DNA of 21,862 nucleotides. Origin: Sediminibacterium sp. GTDB lineage: Bacteria; Bacteroidota; Bacteroidia; Chitinophagales; Chitinophagaceae. Numbering within the stretch: position 1 is the first letter of the stretch; each line of letters begins with the position of its first letter. Location of the stretch: contig JALQXE010000078.1 in assembly GCA_023263235.1 (NCBI GenBank), positions 1-21,862 of the forward strand, in the 5' to 3' direction. A model generated the notes under the pieces. It saw only the letters and a list, made by a program, of their open reading frames with translations, had not been told where the DNA came from and searched no databases. The translations under genes and the position numbers were made by a program. Below are positions 15,835-21,862 of this stretch, piece by piece.

Positions 15835-16683
15835 ATGAAGATAAGCTTAGAAAATATAAAACCCGATGAAGGCAGTTCTTTTAAAATACTGCTTACGCCC
15901 AACTTAAATGAAATATACTATTGGCATTTTCATCCTGAAATTGAATTGGTTTATGTAGAAGCTGAAAAAGGAATAAGACATATTGGAGATCATATTTGTA
16001 CTTATGAAGGCAATGACTTGGCATTAATTGGCTCTTACATACCACATTTAAATTTTGATTACGGTGTAAAAACAACTGTAGAAACAGTTGTTGTACAATT
16101 TAGACAAAATTTTTATGAAGACCCTTTTTACAAGCAACCTGAGATGCAACAAATTTATGATTTAATGGAACGCGCTAAAACGGGAATTGCATTTTATGGT
16201 GAAACAAAAAACAAAGCCGGCGCGCTATTAAAAAAAATAAATGGCTTGGGTTCCTTCGAACAGCTATTGTTATTAATTCAAGTGTTTCAAATTTTGGCAG
16301 TGAGTAAGGAATTTAATTTATTAAATGCCAGACCCATTGCTTCACATGCAGTTATTAAAGAACAAGAAAGAATGCATGTTATTTATAAATATGTTGAAGC
16401 CCATTTTCAAAAGCCAATAAAAATTTCAAATATAGCTTCAGAAGTAAATTTAACGGAAGCAGCATTTTGCAGGTACTTTAAAAAATCCACAAAACTAACT
16501 TATACCGATTTTGTAAATCAATACCGAATTAATCATGCAAAAAAGTTATTAATGCAACAGGCAAATGTTACGGAGGCATGCTATGACACTGGCTTTGAGA
16601 GCCTATCGTACTTTAATAAAATATTCAAAAAGATTACCGGAGAAAATCCATCGGCATATCGAAAGCGGAAGGGACTAGACTAG
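15835..16683 (+). CDS. AraC-family transcriptional regulator
   Basis: The 282-residue protein has a cupin-like N-terminal sensing half, with WHFHPEIELVYVEAEKG near residue 30 and GDHICTYEGNDLALIGSYIPH following. The C-terminal half is a two-helix-turn-helix AraC DNA-binding domain, roughly residues 180-280: KPIKISNIASEVNLTEAAFCRYFKK makes the first helix-turn-helix, and VTEACYDTGFESLSYFNKIFKK followed by TGENPSAYRKRKG is the classic second one. It probably senses a small molecule and activates a nearby operon. It diverges from the PhyH gene, so that unit is the prime target. It ends 1 base from the convergent ABC ATPase gene with no visible terminator between them. No membrane segment is present, so it acts in the cytoplasm. 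Confidence 0.92.
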   Translation: MKISLENIKPDEGSSFKILLTPNLNEIYYWHFHPEIELVYVEAEKGIRHIGDHICTYEGNDLALIGSYIPHLNFDYGVKTTVETVVVQFRQNFYEDPFYKQPEMQQIYDLMERAKTGIAFYGETKNKAGALLKKINGLGSFEQLLLLIQVFQILAVSKEFNLLNARPIASHAVIKEQERMHVIYKYVEAHFQKPIKISNIASEVNLTEAAFCRYFKKSTKLTYTDFVNQYRINHAKKLLMQQANVTEACYDTGFESLSYFNKIFKKITGENPSAYRKRKGLD

Positions 16684-16684
16684 C

Positions 16685-17359
16685 TTATTGTATTATGCTT
16701 CCGTCTTCCATTTTAATAATACGGTGTGTACGTTCAGCAAAACCCGGATCGTGTGTAACAATGAGTAGTGTTTGATTAAATTCGTCAGCTAGTTGTTTAA
16801 ATATTTCAAAAACCAGGTCGCTATTTTTTTTATCTAAGTTTCCAGTAGGTTCATCGCCCATAATAATATGAGGATCATTAATAAGCGCTCTTGCTATTGC
16901 TACTCTTTGTTTTTCACCACCCGAAATATGATTGGCTTTTTTCAAAGCTAAATCTTGTATACCCAACATTTTTAAACGTTCCATAGCGCGATGTTCCACT
17001 TCCTGTTGACTATACTTAGCTAATTTTAAACCTGGCATCATTACGTTTTCCAATACATTAAACTCATTAATTAAGTAATGAAACTGAAAAACGAATCCAA
17101 TTTTCTCATTTCTTATTTTAGCCAAGAAGCCTTCATTTTTTTTAGGCATTTCTTCGCCATCAATGAATAAGGTTCCGTCGTAATCGGTATCCATTGTTGA
17201 TAGTACATATAGTAGCGTACTTTTTCCACAACCTGATTTTCCGGTAAGTGATACAAATTCTCCCTTGTTGATACTAAAGCTTAAGTCCTGCAATACTTGA
17301 ATACGCACAGGATCATGAAAGAATTTATTGATATTTTTTGCTTCTAATATCTTTTCCAT
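16685..17359 (-). CDS. ABC transporter ATPase, MacB/LolD type
   Basis: The 224-residue protein is a complete ATPase subunit of the MacB/LolD/FtsE group. Walker A is GKSGCGKST (residues 40-48), Q-loop Gln92 (FVFQFHYL), signature HISGGEKQR (144-152, Ile in place of Leu), Walker B IIMGDE (Glu170 catalytic), D-loop NLDKKNSD and switch His203 (VTHDPG). It powers the neighbouring permease, with which it is coupled by a 1-base gap. These transporters do not import; MacB-type systems push or pull substrates from the inner membrane across the envelope by mechanotransmission. It is last of a three-gene minus-strand operon and ends 1 base from the AraC gene. Confidence 0.92.
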   Translation of the reverse strand: MEKILEAKNINKFFHDPVRIQVLQDLSFSINKGEFVSLTGKSGCGKSTLLYVLSTMDTDYDGTLFIDGEEMPKKNEGFLAKIRNEKIGFVFQFHYLINEFNVLENVMMPGLKLAKYSQQEVEHRAMERLKMLGIQDLALKKANHISGGEKQRVAIARALINDPHIIMGDEPTGNLDKKNSDLVFEIFKQLADEFNQTLLIVTHDPGFAERTHRIIKMEDGSIIQ

Positions 17360-17360
17360 A

Positions 17361-18617
17361 TTACTTACCTCTTATGATGACTACGGGGTCAATTTTACTT
17401 GCCTTTCTAGCAGGAAACCAACCAGCAAAGTAAGTGGTGATAAAAGAAAATACAATACCTATAAAATAAAACTGAGGGTTATAATTAATAGGATAAGTTT
17501 TAATAGTTGGAAGGGATGCGGTATTAAATGGTATTTGATCAATGAGCACCGATAAACCAAACCCAAAAAAAAGTCCCATCAGCCCACCGAAAATACCAAT
17601 AGAAATGGCGATGTAAATAAAAATATTTTTAACATCTCTTCCCGAAAAGCCTGTTGCTTTTAATATAGCAATAGAGTCCATTTTCTCAAAAATCATCATG
17701 TTCAAAATGTTGTAAATGCCAAAACCTGCAACTATAAGCAATGTAATACCCACGGAATATGAAATTAAAGTACGAATAGAACTACCTGTTTCAAATTGTG
17801 AATTAGCAGTTTGTATATCCTCTGCATCTGTTTCATATAATTTTTGATATTCTTTAGCAACCGCCGGAGCCTGCTTAATATCTTTTAATTTTACTTGTAT
17901 GCTTGTGATATAGTCACTGGGAACAGATAATATTTTTTGAACAGTATTGATGGATGCATAACTCTGTACATTATCAAAATCCTTTATCCCCGATTGAAAA
18001 GTGCCCACAACTTTTAATTGAAATATATTTCCTTTAGAAGTTGTAATTTGAACGGCATCTCCAATATTAACTAATAATTTTTCTGCTAATCCTTGCCCTA
18101 ATATAATTCCATTATTAACTTTATTTAGATCGGCAGAATTTCCACTGGTAATGTATTCGTCAAAATGGTACAATTTTGTTTCTTGATTGGGATCAATACC
18201 AAATATACTGGCTGTGATATCAATGGCGCCGTCGTTAAAAAATACCTGTGCAGTTAGTTTTCGTGATAGTCCTAAAACTCTTGGATCTTTTTCAATCGCG
18301 CTAATAATAGCGTTGCTGTTATAAATAGATTGCCTCGTTGCATCAGCTTTTACCGAACCAATGAAATGATGTGTGTTGGTATCATTAAGTTTATTAATGG
18401 GCTGATCAATTTTTGGAGTAATGTCATTGTATAATTTAACATGAGGTGTTCTATTTAAAATAAGACCATCTAATAAATCATTTAAGCCAGACATAAAACT
18501 TAGTAAAGTTATAAACATAGTAATACTAAAGGTTACGCCAATAGCAGCTACCAAAGTTTGCTTCCACCTTGCCATTAAGAGCGACTTGGCGATATTAATT
18601 AGTAACCTTGTTCTCAT
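17361..18617 (-). CDS. FtsX/MacB-family ABC permease
   Basis: The 418-residue protein has the four-segment MacB/LolC layout: membrane segment 1 at about residues 21-43, a large periplasmic domain from about 45 to 280, then segments at about 283-309, 331-359 and 383-401. Signature stretches are EKMDSIAILKATGFSGRDV between segments 2 and 3, and the FPARKASKIDPVVIIRG C-terminus. The start overlaps the stop of the membrane-fusion gene by 4 bases (ATGA at 18617-18614), evidence of translational coupling, and the ATPase follows after 1 base. A lipoprotein-release (LolCE) role or small-molecule/peptide export are both possible; the presence of a fusion protein favours the export type. Confidence 0.9.
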   Translation of the reverse strand: MRTRLLINIAKSLLMARWKQTLVAAIGVTFSITMFITLLSFMSGLNDLLDGLILNRTPHVKLYNDITPKIDQPINKLNDTNTHHFIGSVKADATRQSIYNSNAIISAIEKDPRVLGLSRKLTAQVFFNDGAIDITASIFGIDPNQETKLYHFDEYITSGNSADLNKVNNGIILGQGLAEKLLVNIGDAVQITTSKGNIFQLKVVGTFQSGIKDFDNVQSYASINTVQKILSVPSDYITSIQVKLKDIKQAPAVAKEYQKLYETDAEDIQTANSQFETGSSIRTLISYSVGITLLIVAGFGIYNILNMMIFEKMDSIAILKATGFSGRDVKNIFIYIAISIGIFGGLMGLFFGFGLSVLIDQIPFNTASLPTIKTYPINYNPQFYFIGIVFSFITTYFAGWFPARKASKIDPVVIIRGK

Positions 18618-19708
18618 TGAATAGATTTAACAAGCTCGTCGGTAACTTTTATTCCAGAAAGAATTTCTACTTTTTCATAATCCATTAGCCCTACTTTCAC
18701 TTTTCTTTTTTCTTTGTTTTTCAAATAAACATATTCATTGTCTATTAAATATCCTCTAGGAATAGTCATGGCTTTTTCTTTCACCTGAATGACAATATTT
18801 GCTTGTGCACTTATATTGGGAAATAAATTTTCCGGTTTATTGGTAAACACGGCTTCTACCTTAAAAGATTTAGTTCTTTGATTCATTAAAGGGTATACCT
18901 TGCTAACAGTCGCTTCAAAAACCTTTCCTTGATAGCTGTCCATTGTAATAAATACTTTTTGACCTAAGGCCATTTTTGAAATATCATATTCATCTACCTG
19001 CATCTCTACATAATACTCACTTTCATTTCCAATGATGGCAATAGGAAACTGAGGGGTTGCCATTTCGCCTACTAATTTGGCAATACTGTATACCTTACCG
19101 TCTATTTCACTAACTACTTTAAAATCGTTTAATAAATTTGAAGAAATAGCTGCACTATTTTTTGTTTGTTTAGATTGCAAAGCAATTTGCTTTTTGAGAT
19201 CACTTAATTTTAAATTACTAGCATTGTATAAGGTTTGTGCATTTTTATACGCTAATGTTCTTAAATCCAAATCGTTTTTTGTGCCAATTTCATTTTCCCA
19301 TAATTTCCTTTGTCGCTCTAACAAGGAAGCCTCGTTGTCTAATTTTGATTTTGCTAGTTCAACCTCGTTAAATGCCTGGTTTAATTTTTCTTGATTTGCG
19401 TTGTCAGAAGAATAATTTTCTAATAATTTTGCATTTTCAAAATTCAAAGCTTGCGCTGTATTAGCTATTTCAATGATGGCTTGCCCCTTTTTTACCAATT
19501 CTCCTTCCTTTACCAATACATTTTTAATGATGCCACTTACTTTAGCATACACTTCATATTGGTTTCCGCTTTTTACAGTTCCAGAAGCATATACCGACTG
19601 TGTAATTTTTTCAATCGTAGGATGAATGCTTTCTTCTTGTTTATTACAAGCAACCAATAGTGTAGTGGTAAAAACAGTTAAAAGTAAGTATTTGACAAAT
19701 TGCTTCAT
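18614..19708 (-). CDS. Membrane-fusion (HlyD/MacA-type) lipoprotein
   Basis: The 364-residue protein carries a lipoprotein signal, MKQFVKYLLLTVFTTTLLVAC, with lipobox LVAC and lipid Cys21. A lipoyl-like domain flanks a coiled coil: AKVSGIIKNVLVKEGELVKKG near residue 50-70 is the first half, residues about 75-180 are Lys/Glu/Asn-rich and helical, and VVSEIDGKVYSIAKLVGEMA is the second half. A beta-barrel part (YYVEMQVDEYDISKMALGQ) follows. This is the standard MFP order. It links the inner-membrane permease to an outer-membrane channel; no TolC-type gene is in the window. It is first of the three-gene operon and follows the promoter at 19752-19783. Confidence 0.9.
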   Translation of the reverse strand: MKQFVKYLLLTVFTTTLLVACNKQEESIHPTIEKITQSVYASGTVKSGNQYEVYAKVSGIIKNVLVKEGELVKKGQAIIEIANTAQALNFENAKLLENYSSDNANQEKLNQAFNEVELAKSKLDNEASLLERQRKLWENEIGTKNDLDLRTLAYKNAQTLYNASNLKLSDLKKQIALQSKQTKNSAAISSNLLNDFKVVSEIDGKVYSIAKLVGEMATPQFPIAIIGNESEYYVEMQVDEYDISKMALGQKVFITMDSYQGKVFEATVSKVYPLMNQRTKSFKVEAVFTNKPENLFPNISAQANIVIQVKEKAMTIPRGYLIDNEYVYLKNKEKRKVKVGLMDYEKVEILSGIKVTDELVKSIQ

Positions 19709-19730
19709 ATGTAGCGGGTTCGTTTAAAGA

Positions 19731-19740
19731 AAAAGCTTTT
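19731..19740. promoter_or_regulatory. Palindrome in the MFP operon leader
   Basis: AAAAGCTTTT is a perfect 10-base palindrome just downstream of the predicted start, followed by a related AAAGCT copy at 19742-19747. It could be an operator or simply AT-rich leader sequence. Confidence 0.25.
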
Positions 19741-19751
19741 TAAAGCTCTTG

Positions 19752-19783
19752 CAAAGTTAACCTATTTATAAAAAAACAGGCAA
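19752..19783 (-). promoter_or_regulatory. Predicted promoter of the MFP-permease-ATPase operon
   Basis: On the minus strand TAACTTTG (19759-19752) matches the -7 consensus TAnnTTTG exactly. A TTG at 19783-19781, part of a longer T-rich TTTTTG, lies 21 bases upstream as a -33 element. Transcription would start near 19745, leaving a leader of about 37 bases before the ATG at 19708. The -33 element falls inside the stem of the upstream gene's terminator. Confidence 0.6.
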
Positions 19784-19807
19784 AAAGATAACTCCTTTTG
19801 CCTGTTT
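19774..19807 (-). terminator. Rho-independent terminator of the phosphoesterase gene
   Basis: AAACAGGCAAAA (19774-19785) and TTTTGCCTGTTT (19796-19807) form a perfect 12-bp stem with a 10-base loop. On the minus strand the stem is followed by a T-run, and it begins 21 bases after the stop at 19829. Confidence 0.88.
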
Positions 19808-19828
19808 GCCTATAAAATTAATATGTAT

Positions 19829-21862
19829 CTAATCATCTAAATCTTTTCCTGCATTCAGTTTTAAAAATGCTGCGCGTTTAGGTGCGGGAACAATCGCATC
19901 CTCCCCTTTAATCCCTTTCCAAAGTACTTCTGTAAAGTCATGGTCGTTAATGCTATCCTCTTTTTTTAAATTGAAGAGTTCACTTTTTCTTTGCATTGCC
20001 GTTCTTTGTGTATTTTTTTCATTTATGTCCCATTGTAAGGGCTTAGCTATAAAACCTACCGGATTGGCAGTTTTTTCAAAACACCTCCAAGTAGTGTTGG
20101 CTGCTGCATCGTATTGGCTCATGGGCTGCAATCCTAAAATCATCTCAATTGTTTTAAGAAAAGAAGTAGTCGTATAAGGTGTATGATCTACAAATCCTCG
20201 TTTCACAAAACCACCTGCTATATATGCTGGACTTCTATGTGCATCAACATGATCGGGCCCATCCTGTGCATCATCCTCTAAAATAAATACAACCGATTCC
20301 TTCCAAATAGGACTTTTACTTAAATATTCTACGAACATGCCCACTGCCAAATCATTATCGGCAACATGAGCAAAGGGAGAAGGTCTTCCTAATTTCATTC
20401 CTTCGGTATGATCATTAATTAACCTTAATGTATTTAATTGAGGAACTGCATTTATCGCCAATAGAGAATCAAAATCTCTTTTCCATTGCCCAACCCTTGT
20501 AGTGTCTCTCACTTTTACATCCCAACTTGTGTAATATGGGCAAAAATGATCCTTAAGTACTGGAATATTTGGTTTGTAGTTGTCTGCAAATTCACCATAG
20601 GTTCTAAAGGAAACCCCAGCTCTTTTTGCAAAATCCCAAATAAACCCATTTTTATTATTCGCTATATTTCTATTGCCTTCTGCGTCGTATGTGCCCCCTC
20701 TTCCTCCATAGCTTGTAACCCAATTCTTTTCAAGGTAATCTGTTGCATATCCGCCAAGGGTCCAATTATGACCATCGGCACTTACCTCTCCATTTACATA
20801 AAAATTATCTAGTAAAACAAATTCCTTAGCCAATGCATGTTGATTAGGTGTTATTTTTTCACCAAATAAACAAAGGCTTGTATCTCCATTGCCCATGGGC
20901 ATATCACCTAATACCTGATCATAGGTTCTATTTTCTTTTACAATATAAAACACATATTTAATAGGAGAAGGATCTCCAATTTTCTGCGGAATTACCGATC
21001 CTATTTCTGCACTTGATGTTTGTTCTTTTTCTTTGTTGTAGGGTGTATTCTCATATACAGCAGTTGAGTAAAGCCCCAACTGTTTGTCGGAAGGTGTATT
21101 GATAATACTTAATGAACCTTTCATTAAACCTCCAATGTACTGTACTTCCTTTGTAGACTTTAACAATCCTTTCTGTACACTTAATTGTGCATTTTTCTTA
21201 TAGGGATCTGGGCCAAGTGGATTAGCAAATGAAGTGAATCCTTTTCCGTTGGTTACATATATTTTTTGCCCAATAGTTTTTACTGATGTGGGATACCAAC
21301 CAACGGGAATAAAACCTTTAGACTTACTATCTCCAATTTCAGAAACATCAAACACAGCTAAACAATTATTATCTGCATTGGCAATATATAAAGTTTTTTC
21401 ATCTGCACTTAATGCAACTCCATTTGTTGTGGAACCCGATGGTGCATTGGGATACAAGGCCGCGTTTAAAGTTTCAATAACTAATTTTGTTTTTGTATTG
21501 ATAATGGAAACACTGTTGTCATTGGCGTTGGCAACAAATAAATACATTCCATTTTTAGTAATACATAAATCATTGGGATTACTACCCACCTCAATTTGAT
21601 GTATTATTGTATGCGTTGCAATATCATATACCAAAACTTTTTTTGCACCCCAACAAGAAATATATAGCTCTTTATGATTATTAGATAAAATACAAGTATA
21701 TGCCTCGGCAGGTAATTTTATAGAATCCACCACTTTTTTCAAATTCAAATCCAAAGTGTACATGGTATTGTTGTCCTTTGTAACAACAAACAATTTATTA
21801 TTGTTATCAATACAAATTCCTGCAGGTGAAATTTTATAAGGCCACTTATCCCCCAATTTTAT
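19829..21862 (-). CDS. YncE-like beta-propeller/phosphoesterase fusion, 5' truncated by window
   Basis: The frame stays open to the last base, so the N-terminus lies beyond the window; a TTG at 21856 is not the start. Visible residues number about 677. Residues up to about 265 are YVTN-type beta-propeller repeats (ELYISCWGAKKVLVYD, YLFVANANDNSVSIIN, TLYIANADNNCLAVFD). The C-terminal part is a phosphoesterase of the phospholipase C/acid-phosphatase superfamily: KENRTYDQVLGD near residue 310, GEVSADGHNW near 360 and the metal-rich DDAQDGPDHVDAHR near 530-545. Bacteroidota carry many such fusions, probably periplasmic or surface phosphatases or phosphodiesterases. The exact substrate is unknown. 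A strong terminator follows. Confidence 0.85.
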   Translation of the reverse strand: MKLGDKWPYKISPAGICIDNNNKLFVVTKDNNTMYTLDLNLKKVVDSIKLPAEAYTCILSNNHKELYISCWGAKKVLVYDIATHTIIHQIEVGSNPNDLCITKNGMYLFVANANDNSVSIINTKTKLVIETLNAALYPNAPSGSTTNGVALSADEKTLYIANADNNCLAVFDVSEIGDSKSKGFIPVGWYPTSVKTIGQKIYVTNGKGFTSFANPLGPDPYKKNAQLSVQKGLLKSTKEVQYIGGLMKGSLSIINTPSDKQLGLYSTAVYENTPYNKEKEQTSSAEIGSVIPQKIGDPSPIKYVFYIVKENRTYDQVLGDMPMGNGDTSLCLFGEKITPNQHALAKEFVLLDNFYVNGEVSADGHNWTLGGYATDYLEKNWVTSYGGRGGTYDAEGNRNIANNKNGFIWDFAKRAGVSFRTYGEFADNYKPNIPVLKDHFCPYYTSWDVKVRDTTRVGQWKRDFDSLLAINAVPQLNTLRLINDHTEGMKLGRPSPFAHVADNDLAVGMFVEYLSKSPIWKESVVFILEDDAQDGPDHVDAHRSPAYIAGGFVKRGFVDHTPYTTTSFLKTIEMILGLQPMSQYDAAANTTWRCFEKTANPVGFIAKPLQWDINEKNTQRTAMQRKSELFNLKKEDSINDHDFTEVLWKGIKGEDAIVPAPKRAAFLKLNAGKDLDD

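Noticed and set aside
16685..19708. LolCDE lipoprotein-release operon
   Set aside because: ATPase and permease would fit, but the first gene is a membrane-fusion lipoprotein, which favours MacAB-type export; not fully excluded.
21600..21862. Start of the propeller-phosphoesterase at TTG 21856
   Set aside because: The frame continues to the window edge and lacks a signal peptide here, so the gene is cut by the window.

Overview
The window looks like ordinary low-GC chromosome of a member of the Bacteroidota, most likely a relative of the Chitinophagaceae/Sphingobacteriia group. Three things point there: an Oar-type TonB-dependent receptor, several exported enzymes whose signal peptides end in A-Q (SAQ, FAQ, QAQ), and promoter-like sites matching the Bacteroidota -7 consensus TAnnTTTG instead of clear Shine-Dalgarno/-10/-35 signals. 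The family assignment below phylum level is inference. I see no tRNA, rRNA, CRISPR, transposase, phage gene or integration site, and no gene-free stretch longer than 300 bases.

Layout. (1) 1-1337 (+): C-terminal part of an Oar-like TonB-dependent receptor, closed by a strong bidirectional hairpin terminator. (2) 4689-1413 (-): Tat-exported Gfo/Idh/MocA oxidoreductase followed by a secreted protein with two DUF1080 (3-keto-disaccharide hydrolase type) domains, a plausible oxidise-then-cleave glycoside pair. (3) 4796-5500 (+): VIT1/CCC1-type Fe/Mn transporter, divergent from (2) across an inverted repeat that overlaps its -7 element. (4) 5508-15678: a block of degradative enzymes in three transcription units. 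They are: canonical D-aminoacylase-family amidohydrolase plus an unknown exported protein (-); exported class-C beta-lactamase-like serine hydrolase plus Cys/Met-metabolism PLP enzyme (+); and PhyH dioxygenase, aldo/keto reductase, exported Dabb protein, anchored alpha/beta hydrolase and a second D-aminoacylase-family lipoprotein that has lost the HxH metal motif (-). (5) 15835-16683 (+): AraC-family regulator divergent from the PhyH gene. (6) 19708-16685 (-): lipoprotein membrane-fusion protein, FtsX/MacB-type permease and ATPase, a tightly coupled three-gene export operon with its own promoter. (7) 21862-19829 (-): YVTN-propeller/phosphoesterase fusion, cut by the window edge and followed by a terminator.

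How the genes may work together. Most of region 4 is predicted to be envelope-located hydrolysis (amide, ester and beta-lactam-like bonds), with PhyH, the aldo/keto reductase and the PLP enzyme lacking signal peptides and so cytoplasmic. This fits uptake and breakdown of N-acylated or otherwise modified amino acids or a related small molecule, possibly sensed by the AraC protein, but the substrate cannot be read from the sequence. The most unusual items are the HxH-less amidohydrolase next to a canonical paralogue, and a terminator-like hairpin whose T-run directly abuts the start codon of the alpha/beta hydrolase. No clearly novel defence or mobile system is visible.
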